From: Arcuatula senhousia
Taxonomy: Eukaryota; Mollusca; Bivalvia; Mytilida; Mytilidae
Length of the DNA: 64,000 nucleotides
Assembly: GCA_963971305.1 (NCBI GenBank)
Contig: OZ020303.1
Location: 38,490,106 to 38,554,105 of the forward strand
Direction: 5' to 3'
Made by a program: the position numbers and the translations under genes. Of the stretch, positions 19,860 through 30,541 are shown piece after piece. The notes below the pieces were generated by a model. It did not search any database. It was not told the DNA's origin and saw only the letters and a program-made list of their open reading frames with translations. Positions within the stretch are counted from its first letter, which is position 1, and every line of letters starts with the position of its first letter.

Positions 19860-20792
19860 CATAATTATCACAAGGAGTAATCATATATATGATTATAGGG
19901 AGGAATTCTTAATGGTTTTCAAAATATTTAGTATTTTATCATTTGAGGGGTTGGGGCATGACCCCCCCCCCCCCCAGACCCCTATGGTACCAAATGATTC
20001 ATCTTATCATAAAGAGTAATAATCTATATGGTTATAGGGTGGGGATACCAATGGTTTTCAGAATATTAAATATTTTATCATTTGAAGGGGGAAACCTTAC
20101 CCCCCCCCTTTTTCAGTCCACCTATGGTACAAAATGATTCGTCTTATCATAAGGAGTATAATATATATGGTTATAGGGTGGGGATCTCAATGGTATTCAG
20201 AATATTAAGTATTTTATCATTTGACGGGGTGGGGCATGACCCCCCCTCAGACCCCCCTATGGTACCAAATGATTTGTCTTATTATAAGGAGTAATAATAT
20301 ATATGGCTATAGGGTGGGGGTCTCAATGGTTTTCAGAATATTTCGTAATTTGTCATTTGATGGGGTTGGGGCCTACCCCCCTAAGACAACGAAACAGAGG
20401 GTATAACATATTACATCGCCACTTTGTGTGGCGGGGTATAAAAACTTAAATATCAGAGGTAACAGGTATAGTATTTCCAAGTTAAGATCAAAAGTTATCA
20501 AGTCTTATTAGTTTTTCCCATAGACTTCTATAGTAAAATTTTTCAAAACCCCACCCCCTTTGGAGACCCAAAAAATCTATGTTCCCTCCCACATATTGAT
20601 TTTTTTTGGGATGTGTATCTAAGAATGGGCCTTTCCAATCATATGATATCAAGCGTTTCCGTCTGATGGTTTCCGAGAAACGGTGCACACAAGTGTTCAA
20701 AAAGACGTGCCCGGAAAGAAGAAAAATAATAAGAAGAAGAATAAGAACTGAGCAAAAACAACATGTCTCCAAACTTCGTTTGGGAGATATAA
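19860..20792. mobile_element. Array-bearing element, ~138-bp units, copy 1
   Basis: The unit phrase ATGGTTATAGGGTGGGGAT (first unit diverged) occurs at about 19889, 20028, 20167 and 20303, spaced 139, 139 and 136 bp. Units include runs of C/G (GGGGCATGACCCCCC). The right end, CTCCAAACTTCGTTTGGGAG preceded by an AATAAGAAG-rich stretch, is the same as that of the copy at 50600-51522. The left terminus was not recognised. Confidence 0.6.
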
Positions 20793-21089
20793 TTAAATGG
20801 GATCTGTTACCCATGAAAGAAAAGCACACTTTAATTTTAAGGGGCAATCTAGGTTTAGACCCCTTTAAAAAATGTAAAATATGATTCTTTTTCTGGGGTT
20901 TTTATTTTTTCTAGTAATTGCAAAAAGCTATTACTTGCTTTAATGTTCAGTTCAAAGGCTCCCGAAAGTCTCCATTTGGTCCGAATTATCCGTTATGTTA
21001 TCTGAAGTATTTTAAAGTAATTAAAAGTGGTTTAAGCTACACTTTTTTCAGAGAATATTATCTAATGATCAAAATAACCTTAAAATAAA

Positions 21090-21690
21090 GAACGATTGTG
21101 TCCATAGGACACGGATGCCCCCGCTAGGCCCCAAACAGGAAGTTGATGTCCAATAGACCTGAAAGTCGCTTAGGACATACAGTTTGTGATACTAAACCAT
21201 CCTACCAAGTTTCAAATCATTCTCATGTACGGCTCCTGCGAAAAGCTTGACGAAAATGTTCCTAGTCATGTTCACATATTTTCACATTCGCCTAAGTCCC
21301 AAACAGAAAGTAGATGTCCGACATGTCTGAAAATAGCTTTGGACTTACAATTTGTCATACTATACCATCCTACCAAGTTTCAAATCATTCTCATGTACGG
21401 TTCCTGAAAAAAGCTTGACGGAAATTTTCATAGTCATGTTTACACATTTTCACATTCGCCAAAGACCCAAACAGGAAGTAGATGTTCGACAGGTCTGAAA
21501 ATCGCCTAGGACGTACAGTCTGAATCTTATAAAGTTTCAAATCATTCCCATGTACGGTTCCTGAGAAAAGCTTGACGGAAATTCGTACGGACGGACCTAC
21601 GTACGGACGTACAGATGGACGTACAGACGGGCTGACGGACGGACAAAGTAAAACTTTAAGCTCCCGCCCGACATGTCGTCGCAGGGGCAT
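21090..21690. repeat. Tandem-repeat element ending in GTACGGAC/GACGGAC runs
   Basis: About three units of ~160 bp, each with CAAATCATTCTCATGTACGG (21213, 21380, 21537) and AAGCTTGACGGAAAT, then a GTACGGACG/GACGGACGGAC microsatellite (21590-21650). This is a typical non-autonomous end for this genome. Confidence 0.5.
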
Positions 21691-21839
21691 ATGATAAAAA
21701 TAGTTCGTATGTCTATAACCATTTATAATTTTGACGGAAAATAGGTTCTGTAGTCGAGTTTTCCTTACTTTTGCATTTCTGTTGCTTTTCACCTTAAACT
21801 TCCCAACTTGTATGATATTTTGCTGACCTAAATCTTGAG

Positions 21840-22490
21840 TCAAAATTCACCAAAATATCTCAGGTTCCTTTTCTTATCGTTAAAAATATCCAAAAGTTTC
21901 TTAAAATTTGTTCAGAACCTCAGTTTCTTCAAATTTGTTGAAAACATTTTTGGGTTATTGTGTGGAAACCATTAATTTTCTAGAAATTTTCCAATGTTTT
22001 TCTGTTGCTGTGACCTTTTTACCCTGAAATCAATAGGGTTCCTCCTCTTATAGTAGCAATATCCCATAGTTTTATTAAATTCAATTGACATTTTTTTTAA
22101 TTATGGTCTGAAACCACTTATTCAAGATTTTTTTTTGACCTGGGATGAATTTACCCCAATCTAATTAATTTACCCCGAAATCAAAAAGGTATCCTCCTCT
22201 TAAAGTATGTAGCAATATCCCAAAGTTTCATTAAAATTTGTTGACAACTTTTTGAGTTATGGTCCAGAAATTCAAGAAATTTCGTTTTTATTATGTTGCT
22301 GTGAATTTGACCTTGAACAAATTACCCCAAAATCAATAGGGTTCCTCCTCTTATGGTACATGTATGTAACAATATTCCAAAGTTTATACAACTTTTTGAG
22401 TTATGGTCCGGAAACCAAGTTGAGGCCCGCCTGCCCGCCCAGTCGCACGTCCAGCCGCCCGCCATCATCATAACAATACCCATAACTTCG
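21840..22490. repeat. Diverged tandem units (AGGGTTCCTCCTCTTATRG type)
   Basis: About four units share ATCAATAGGGTTCCTCCTCT, CAATATCCCAAAGTTT and TTTTTGAGTTATGGTC; it ends in a GCCCGCC-rich stretch (22424-22465). At 22590-22950 two further AATTTTTAGGGT / CAGATTTCTCAGCAACTAT units, distantly like the 168-bp family, follow. Confidence 0.45.
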
Positions 22491-23462
22491 TTGCAACTCG
22501 TCTTATAAAAAGAAAATAAGGAATTCATGGCAAAGATTCAAGCACAAATGATCAAAATTACCTAAGAGCTTTATATAAATCAGAATTTTTCTATTGTTCT
22601 GTAAAATTTTATAGACTTAGACTTTTTCACTAAATTTTTAGGGTGGAAAATTTTCGTAACAGATTTCTCAGCAACTATAAATTGTAGCTATTTGATATTT
22701 GATTTTATAGCTTTAGGTAGGGGTCCTATATTGTGGGATTCATTTTAAGGTCTATCGACGATCTACTTCCTGTTGAACGAGCTGATTTAGACTTTTTTCT
22801 CTAAATTTTTAGGGTTAAAAATTTTGGTCACAGATTTCTCAGCAACTATCAATTGTAGGCTTTTGATATTTAGTATGTAACTTCAAGTAGGGGTCTCATA
22901 TGGTGGGATACGCTTTCTGGTCTGTAAATCATTTATTCATGTTTAACAAGCCGACTTGGAAAGACAACAACTCTGACTATTTTATTCCTAACTGGAAATA
23001 AATAATCTCTGTCCATAATGTGGAAGCGTGAGGTATGTGAGCATGCTCACTAAGGTTCTTTCATTATTTTATGGATACTATCGCTAAGGATGACAAAGGA
23101 TCAATCATACCAAGTTTCATTAGATTTAAAATTCAGTTGATTAGTTTTAGAAGAGACCATATGAAAATTGTAGACGAACGACAGACGACGACGGACACCA
23201 AGAGTTTGTCGTACCTCACCTGGACCTTTAAAGACATAGGATCTAACATTTTCACATATTTTTAAGTCTACAGAAATAAAGACATATATCGTTAAAATAA
23301 TAAAAAATATATAATGTAAACCAGTTTTTTTCCTCATATATGCATTTCATACGATGTATTGATTGCATTTTAATTTCGGTTGATTATTTGTCGGTCCGAT
23401 AAAAATTCTACACAACACACGCCTTTATTCATGATAACCCCGTACTTGACCTTTAAGTGAGC

Positions 23463-25755
23463 ATGCGCGCAGTATGTGCATCTCTCAACAATATGGCTTC
23501 CACGACAAAACAACCTCGCGGTAGACCGTCAGTTTTATCTGATTCAGCCAAGAAGAGAAATAGGAAAGATGTTTTAGCACGACTTGACAAATGCCGTATA
23601 AACATAGGAAAGGAATATGAACGGTGGATGGAGTTGAAAAGCGAAATAAACGTTAAATCGCACTCGGAATTAGCAAAGTTTTTGCTCGATCGGTAAGTTG
23701 ATGCGTTTCGATTTAAAAATTGATAAGTTTCAAGTTATATGTAAACAACAATCGTTGTTAGACATTTTCAATAAATATTTCTATTATAGTTCTTTATTTT
23801 CGTTTACAAATTTGTGTTTGTTAACCTTTAAATCGCTTGAATCTAACTTCCAATTTTGTGTAAACAAACCTAGCGATTTCGAGGGGCCATCCAAAGGGAA
23901 ATCATTTAACAAAATTATTTTTAATCGAATCGTTTCTTTTTCTTCTGTTTTATCGATTACAATCTGATGAAAAGTATTGGTATAATTAGATAAATAAATT
24001 TAGAACGAGATTTTACTTTTGTTTACATAGATATGAGTCACAACAAAGTCCATGTAAGCAAAGTAGAGAAACTGTACCTGATCATGGACCAGTTAAGTTT
24101 ACATCAACACCAGGCCCTTCCAAGCTCCCATTTCAATGTTCCCCAGAAGTGTCGGGTATTTCATCAACTGATCAGGAGTACAAAAATATGTAAGTACTTT
24201 TCCAAAAACCTTTGTTTTGTCTTGCAACGTCTCAATACATTTGTATTTATTTTACAATCATTCAATATATTTATTTTTTACTTTCTTAAACATGTTAAAT
24301 GTGTCTTTCAACTGACAAGTGTTCTAGGTTACATTACACTGCAGATAGATTTCTTATTTTGGTAGGATTTATCTGATTAAAATGAAATCCAAATTTATGA
24401 TCTCGTGTCTAATTAATTCAATTAAATAGAGAATTAAGCATCACGAAAAAACCTTGTAATACATCTGGCTACTAGACCTTTATTTTATTCCTTTTTGACA
24501 TCATATATATATACATATGCATTGTATACAATGTATATAATTGTGTTATTTATATTTATATTTTCCAAACAGTGAGCCTGAAATGTCGGGTATAGAGGAC
24601 ATTGACAAGAAAGAGAAATCTAAGAGCTTTGTGAATCCATTTGAGTAAGTACATGTTGATCTTTAAAATAAGTTTATTTCTAGGTCCGACTCTTCTGTCC
24701 TAATAATATGCTGCATGCGCTGTACATATATTTTACATTGACTAAGTTTTTTTGTAAAGTTTAAACTTTCCTGATGATTGACCCTTACCCTGTCTTAGTC
24801 CTGAAAATTATTTGTATGAATAATATCCTGTAAGTGTGAAAAGCCTAGGGCAGGTCCTCTTCTCAGTCAATATCAACCTTAGCACATTGGCCTCTGCTTG
24901 TTACATACATATGCAGTTGAATATCTGTATTCTCAATAAACGCATGTCATTATTATGTTTTATAGGAAGCATAATACATGATTTATTTTATTGGAAATCT
25001 TGTACATGTATCTACCATGCATTAATTATTATTTTTCAGACTAAGTATTACATTTACAGAAAACGAGTTTGAAGATGAAACAAATGAACATTCATCAGAT
25101 CCTGATTATGAGCCAACTTACAATATCACTCTTTGGTATGTTTTGCAATATTAGAATTGTTCGAATATAAGGGCAAATGTATCAAGTGGTATGTAAATAT
25201 AATACCCATCTAGTTAATAGTGTGATTTTCAAATTAATTTGAAAAAGAATTAGAGTCATGATAGTCTGTGAAATAAATAATTTTTTTTTAATTAATTTAT
25301 ATGGATTTATGAATTTGTTCAAAATTAACAATTATAGATTACAAATATGCATGTGCTTCCGTTAATACAACTAGGTAAAGTTCTGCTCATAGTTATGTGA
25401 ATATCGTTGCTTAGATAGAGATTGCTTTCAATTTTTGTACTTATTCTGCATTGACATTAATTTCAGTGATAACATTGCATTGAATGCTGAGGACAGGCCC
25501 GACAGCTCTGACGAGGAAGATAGTCCCGAAGATGATGATTCAGACCAACCCCCTATTGATTTAGGACCTGGTATCTTCAGAGTAAAATCCCTCGAAAATG
25601 TGGAAACGTTATTGCAGGACAATCCATTTCTTGTTTATTCAAACCAACTGGTTGCTCTTGCCAAGATCTATATTACTTGTTGTACAGTAGAAGGATGCAA
25701 TTCAGAGGTTATGATTAAAAAAGAATCTGTTGCATCTGCAGTTTACTTGAAATGG
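23463..25755 (+). CDS. Five-exon gene of unknown function, 3' end missing (23463-23692, 24031-24189, 24573-24644, 25040-25135, 25467-25755)
   Basis: All four introns are phase 2 with good sites (GTAAGT, GTAAGT, GTAAGT, GTATGT; pyrimidine-AG acceptors), giving 282 continuous codons. Exon 1 encodes a basic start (KQPRGRPS, then SAKKRNRKDV) and YERWMELKSEINVKSHSEL followed by AKFLLDR, a block I know from a large invertebrate/fish multi-copy family without assigned function. ATG 23463 or 23493 may be used. The middle is Ser/Pro/Glu-rich, with a strong acidic tract SSDEEDSPEDDDSD in exon 5. Exon 5 ends with NPFLVYSNQLVALAKIYITC and VEGCNSEVMIKKESV-SAVYLKW, resembling the part of that family that precedes a Cys/His block. 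That block should lie in the next exon, which I do not find before or just after the PLE block at 25926-30212. Nuclear/DNA-binding role is only a guess from the basic start. Confidence 0.65.
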
Positions 25756-26072
25756 GTAATTTTTTTTCTCAATAATATGTATATATATATATTGTTAATT
25801 GTGACTTATAATAGCTAGGTGTATTAATTGGCATGCTTTTATATGACAGCAAATTTTTTGCAATATTATTCTGTTATGGCAATGTAGTCGTGGTCTGGTC
25901 ACTTTGATTTATGTTCGATAATTTAAGTATGAGTAAAAGTTACCTAAACCCACTCAGGTCAATACTGTAGGATATTATATATTAAAGATCGCTATCAATT
26001 TCAAATTTTTATTTGATTAGATATATATTCTTATCTTTTACTTTCTTTATACTTTTGATTATTTTATCATTT

Positions 26073-26161
26073 GGTGTTTCACCCCTTATTTTTAAAGTGG
26101 CGGGGATCGTCAGCGGTCTCCACTTATTTTTGCTCTTATCAATGATACTGGACCGTACACC
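26073..26161 (-). ncRNA. Hammerhead ribozyme (inverted PLE tail copy)
   Basis: The 89-nt hammerhead of the PLE tail in antisense orientation relative to the RT, within the inverted 3'-tail fragment. It has the same core as the copy at 29977-30065. Confidence 0.75.
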
Positions 26162-26236
26162 GGATTATCAATATGCTTTTATATATCTTTTATGTGAAAG
26201 TCAGTAGGTATCCAACAGCCACGCAACTCCTATTCT

Positions 26237-27076
26237 ATGATATCATTAAAGCTATTGATATAATTATAAAGAATAACGAATTTACTTTTAATGGAAGAAC
26301 CTTTAGACAGAAACTTGGAGTGCCTATGGGCGGGGCAGCCTCTGCAGAATTAGCTGATATAAGAATGTTTGAGATCTTTGAAAACATACTAAGCAAATTC
26401 CAATATAGAAACAAAATAGTTCTTTGCGGAAGATATAGAGATGATGGAATAATCATATTCAATGGCAGTAAATTCGAACTTCAAACATTATTTGATATAG
26501 CAAATAAAGCCCATCCATATCTTAAATTTACCTATGAAATGTCTACAGAAAAAATCGTATTTTTAGATACAGAGGTTTATAAAGGAAATAGATTCTTAAC
26601 GTCAGGAATTTTAGATATCAAAACATATAGAAAGCCGACTGAAACGTTTCAATATTTAGACAGAAAAAGTTGTCATCCTAAAAGCGTTTTCAAAGGATTT
26701 ATTAAAGGCGAAATAATGAGAAACATCAGAAACACGAGCGATGATCGTATTAAAAACGAGATATTGCAATCATTTAAAGATAATCTGTTATGCAGACATT
26801 ATAAAAACAATGAAATAGACACAATATTTAGAGATACTGCAGACTTCGAGCGGAATGATTTATTAGTAGATAAGGAAAGAAAAAAAGGGAGGAGCTATAG
26901 TATTTGTAACAAAATACAACCCATCAATAAAACAATTAAAACGATCTGTCATAAAACATTGGCATTTACTAGAGGAGAGCAGAATAACTTCAAGTACATT
27001 TATTGAAAAACCAATTATAGCTTATAAAAGACACAAGAATTTACAAGAAAAACTTACAAGAGCTGATAAATTTTGA
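26237..27076 (+). pseudogene. 5'-truncated upstream copy of the PLE reverse transcriptase
   Basis: Starts at the codon equivalent to about residue 367 of the full RT, so it keeps motif B (VPMGGAAS), the YRDD box and the FLDTEV block but lacks motif A and everything before it. It differs from the full copy by Ile to Lys in the DDRI-NEI segment and by one extra A in the A-run at about 26880-26887 (7 instead of 6). That shifts the frame after DKERKKG and ends it early near 27006. It is part of the pseudo-LTR, not a gene in use. Confidence 0.85.
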
Positions 27077-27293
27077 GATACATCTAAAATATCTGTCATA
27101 AAGCATTGACGTTTACTAGAGGAAAGCAGAAACTTCAAGAATACTAGCATTTAATGAAGAGAAAAAATTATAGACAAAAAAGTCACAAGAATTTGCAAGA
27201 AAAAATTACAAAAGCTGATAAATCTTATTTTACATGTAGCTTTAGTCAAATCATTTGACAAGTAAAAGATATATAAAAGCATATTGATAATCC

Positions 27294-27382
27294 GGTGTAC
27301 GGTCCAGTATCATTGATAAGAGCAAAAATAAGTGGAGACCGCTGACGATCCCCGCCACTTTAAAAATAAGGGGTGAAACACC
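27294..27382 (+). ncRNA. Hammerhead ribozyme in the PLE pseudo-LTR
   Basis: Sequence-identical in its core to 29977-30065, placed 528 nt upstream of the full RT start codon. In this position self-cleavage would define the 5' end of the element's RNA, as proposed for hammerheads in Penelope-like pseudo-LTRs. Confidence 0.78.
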
Positions 27383-27821
27383 AAATGATAAAATAATCAA
27401 AAGTATAAAGAAAGTAAAAGATAAGAATATATATCTAATCAAATAAAAATTTGAAATTGATAGCGATCTTTAATATATAATATCCTACAGTATTGACCTG
27501 AGTGGGTTTAGGTAACTTTTACTCATACATACAGAAGAAAGTGACTTATGTGTTCAAAAGAGTGAAAATCATCAAGCATTATGTAAAACTATTGAGCAAA
27601 AATTTGGAATTTTATAGAATGGAATAAATATTGATTCATTTAAAATAGTTTGTTATCAATCAAATGTAAGTAATGCTGAAGGCTTCATAGCAGCCAATCA
27701 AATATAAAGATATAAATAGATTTATCATTAAAATAACGAAGCTCCGCCTTTTAGAGAAGCACATCTTATAAATTATAAACAAGATTGTTTGTTAAATCCA
27801 TATTGAATATATTTGATTATC

Positions 27822-29759
27822 ATGGCTAGACGTTTTACAAAATCTAGAAAAGATCATGATCGTAAGAGAAAAAGACTAAATCATCTTAGAAAACGTATAA
27901 CATCACATAAAAAGATAGAAAAGATAAACAAAGCCAAAGCATTTGTAAAGAACTTATCTGAAGCTAAATTAACAGACGATGAGTATTTGCTTCTCTCAAA
28001 AGGTGTGAAATTTGTACCTACACCTGGTATAAAAAATATCAGATCACTATTAATGAAAGATTTTGACGAGTTTTCAAGAAAACTGAGATGTCAATATATA
28101 TTTCGAGATAACAAATCCGAAACAAAACATACATTCTATACAAACACGGGTTATACCCCTATAGATACGTGTGAAGCTTTAGAGAACTATATATTTGCTA
28201 CAAAATATGAATTAAGCAAAATAGAAATCGAAACGGTTAAGCCAAATATGAATGAACATGAACACAAAGCTTTACGAAATCTTAAACAGAACAAAAACAT
28301 AATCATCCGTAAAGCAGACAAAAACTCTACTCTCTGTATACTTGACAGATCCGAATATATTAAGGAGGGGCATAGACAATTAGAAAATAATCTTTATTAT
28401 GAAGAAATAAATCAATCAGAGATAGAAAAAACGACTAAAGCTTTACATGACATTATAGAAACTTGGCATGAAAGAAAGCATATTGACAATACCACTCACA
28501 GATTCCTACGAAAAAACCTTTACAACAAAAAACTAGGAAAGTTTTTCCTCTTGCCAAAAATCCACAAGATTTCAAAAGATTTACTTCAAGAGATGGAAAA
28601 AGATCATTCGAAAGTAAAAGAACATGGTATACAAGGGAGACCTATAGTATCTTTATGTGGTACCCCTTTCCACAATCTAGCTCACTTTATTGATAAAATC
28701 CTACTACCTCTAGTGCAGAAACAGAATACCTATATAAGAGATACAAAAGATTTTATAAGAAAAATTGAGAATCTCAAACTGAACAATGATATTTTATTAG
28801 CAACGTTTGATGCAAGCAATATGTATACAAATCTTGATTATTCAGAAATCATAAGTTCTACCAAACACGCAATAAAAGATTTATTAATCACCAGTTATCC
28901 ATTTCCTATACCTCCTATCAATGATATCATTAAAGCTATTGATATAATTATAAAGAATAACGAATTTACTTTTAATGGAAGAACCTTTAGACAGAAACTT
29001 GGAGTGCCTATGGGCGGGGCAGCCTCTGCAGAATTAGCTGATATAAGAATGTTTGAGATCTTTGAAAACATACTAAGCAAATTCCAATATAGAAACAAAA
29101 TAGTTCTTTGCGGAAGATATAGAGATGATGGAATAATCATATTCAATGGCAGTAAATTCGAACTTCAAACATTATTTGATATAGCAAATAAAGCCCATCC
29201 ATATCTTAAATTTACCTATGAAATGTCTACAGAAAAAATCGTATTTTTAGATACAGAGGTTTATAAAGGAAATAGATTCTTAACGTCAGGAATTTTAGAT
29301 ATCAAAACATATAGAAAGCCGACTGAAACGTTTCAATATTTAGACAGAAAAAGTTGTCATCCTAAAAGCGTTTTCAAAGGATTTATTAAAGGCGAAATAA
29401 TGAGAAACATCAGAAACACGAGCGATGATCGTATTATAAACGAGATATTGCAATCATTTAAAGATAATCTGTTATGCAGACATTATAAAAACAATGAAAT
29501 AGACACAATATTTAGAGATACTGCAGACTTCGAGCGGAATGATTTATTAGTAGATAAGGAAAGAAAAAAGGGAGGAGCTATAGTATTTGTAACAAAATAC
29601 AACCCATCAATAAAACAATTAAAACGATCTGTCATAAAACATTGGCATTTACTAGAGGAGAGCAGAATAACTTCAAGTACATTTATTGAAAAACCAATTA
29701 TAGCTTATAAAAGACACAAGAATTTACAAGAAAAACTTACAAGAGCTGATAAATTTTGA
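27822..29759 (+). CDS. Penelope-like reverse transcriptase, endonuclease-less
   Basis: 645 residues from ATG 27822 (MARRF). The basic N-terminus is followed by the family block LTDDEYLLLSKGVKFVPTP (50-68), LPKIHK (244-249) and GRPIVS (272-277). RT motif A is FDASNMYTNL with Asp 330, motif B QKLGVPMGGAASAELAD (391-407), motif C RYRDD with the catalytic Asp pair (432-436), and FLD at 475-477. The PLE-typical TYRKPTETFQYL (496-507) and SCHPKSVFKGFIKGE come next, ending in KPIIAYKRHKNLQEK-LTRADKF. All catalytic residues are intact. Relatives I know continue after this point into a Cys-rich linker and a GIY-YIG nuclease; here a stop follows at once, and no N-terminal GIY-YIG exists either. It either primes on existing ends or depends on another element. 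Confidence 0.88.
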   Translation: MARRFTKSRKDHDRKRKRLNHLRKRITSHKKIEKINKAKAFVKNLSEAKLTDDEYLLLSKGVKFVPTPGIKNIRSLLMKDFDEFSRKLRCQYIFRDNKSETKHTFYTNTGYTPIDTCEALENYIFATKYELSKIEIETVKPNMNEHEHKALRNLKQNKNIIIRKADKNSTLCILDRSEYIKEGHRQLENNLYYEEINQSEIEKTTKALHDIIETWHERKHIDNTTHRFLRKNLYNKKLGKFFLLPKIHKISKDLLQEMEKDHSKVKEHGIQGRPIVSLCGTPFHNLAHFIDKILLPLVQKQNTYIRDTKDFIRKIENLKLNNDILLATFDASNMYTNLDYSEIISSTKHAIKDLLITSYPFPIPPINDIIKAIDIIIKNNEFTFNGRTFRQKLGVPMGGAASAELADIRMFEIFENILSKFQYRNKIVLCGRYRDDGIIIFNGSKFELQTLFDIANKAHPYLKFTYEMSTEKIVFLDTEVYKGNRFLTSGILDIKTYRKPTETFQYLDRKSCHPKSVFKGFIKGEIMRNIRNTSDDRIINEILQSFKDNLLCRHYKNNEIDTIFRDTADFERNDLLVDKERKKGGAIVFVTKYNPSIKQLKRSVIKHWHLLEESRITSSTFIEKPIIAYKRHKNLQEKLTRADKF

Positions 29760-29775
29760 GATACATCTAAAATAT

Positions 29776-29908
29776 CTGTCATAAAGCATTGACGTTTACT
29801 AGAGGAAAGCAGAAACTTCAAGAATACTAGCATTTAATGAAGAGAAAAAATTATAGACAAAAAAGTCACAAGAATTTGCAAGAAAAAATTACAAAAGCTG
29901 ATAAATCT
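29776..29908 (+). repeat. Decayed tandem duplicate of the last ~130 bp of the RT coding sequence
   Basis: CTGTCATAAAGCATTGACGT, TTTACTAGAGGAAAGCAGAA, CACAAGAATTTGCAAGAAAA and AAAGCTGATAAATCTTA repeat in order the coding segment 29629-29757 (CTGTCATAAAACATTGGCAT and so on) with many changes and small indels. The same duplicate follows the truncated copy (about 27093-27225), so it arose before the present insertion. Confidence 0.75.
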
Positions 29909-29976
29909 TATTTTACATGTAGCTTTAGTCAAATCATTTGACAAGTAAAAGATATATAAAAGCATATTGATAATCC

Positions 29977-30065
29977 GGTGTACGGTCCAGTATCATTGAT
30001 AAGAGCAAAAATAAGTGGAGACCGCTGACGATCCCCGCCACTTTAAAAATAAGGGGTGAAACACC
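29977..30065 (+). ncRNA. Hammerhead ribozyme in the PLE 3' tail
   Basis: Stem III GGTGT (29977-29981) pairs with ACACC (30061-30065). The cleavage triplet is GUA, with the cut after 29982. Stem I CGGTC (29983-29987) pairs with GACCG (30020-30024). Core CTGACGA is at 30025-30031. Stem II has CCCC (30033-30036) with GGGG (30053-30056), and GAAA is at 30058-30061. Every invariant hammerhead core residue is present. The first stem II pair is an unusual U-U. The connectivity is type III (open stem III), with a 32-nt loop on stem I. Confidence 0.78.
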
Positions 30066-30541
30066 AAATGATAAAATAATCAAAAGTATAAAGAAAGTAA
30101 AAGATAAGAATATATATCTAATCAAATAAAAATTTGAAATTGATAGCGATCTTTAATATATAATATCCTACAGTATTGACCTGAGTGGGTTTAGGTAACT
30201 TTTACTCATACAAATAAGAGATATGACCATATATTTGTTCAATTTTATATATATATATACATGTAGCATTAAAGTAGAAATGTTATTTTATTTTGATACA
30301 ATATTTTCTTATAATTGTTTTATGTTATTTGCTTTATGCTGTTTTATGAAAACAAAATAAACTATTTATGTAATATTGTATGATTCTTTATGTAAAACAT
30401 ACAAGGTATATGTAGACTGTAGCCTATATTCAGCAAAGTGGTAAGTCCACAAAAAGGTAGTTCCAATTGTGTCTTTGTTTACTCTACAACATTAACAATA
30501 CAATCCAAATACACAAAAATAAATGTGACTTATCAACTCAC

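Larger units (their letters stand above)
25926..30212 (+). mobile_element. Penelope-like element with pseudo-LTR and inverted end
   Basis: Order on the plus strand: an inverted copy of the 3' tail (25926-26198, complement of about 29940-30212); ~38 bp of unmatched filler; a 5'-truncated copy (26237-27529); then the full unit (27530-30212). Positions 26237-27529 match 28921-30212 with only two differences that I noticed (one base substitution, one extra A). Partial head-to-tail copy plus inverted fragment is the hallmark insertion structure of Penelope-like elements; the upstream partial copy acts as a pseudo-LTR. The three tail copies each hold a hammerhead ribozyme. The near identity of copies implies a recent insertion or amplification. 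No clear target duplication was found at the outer borders. Confidence 0.85.

Noticed and set aside
27251..27442. 63-aa hydrophobic minus-strand frame present three times (26013, 27251, 29934)
   Set aside because: It is antisense to the PLE tail and overlaps the hammerhead; identity reflects the repeated DNA, not a conserved protein.
27300..27530. LTR of an LTR retrotransposon
   Set aside because: The direct repeats extend into the RT coding region, and there is no gag, integrase, TG/CA end or primer-binding site; this is PLE pseudo-LTR structure.
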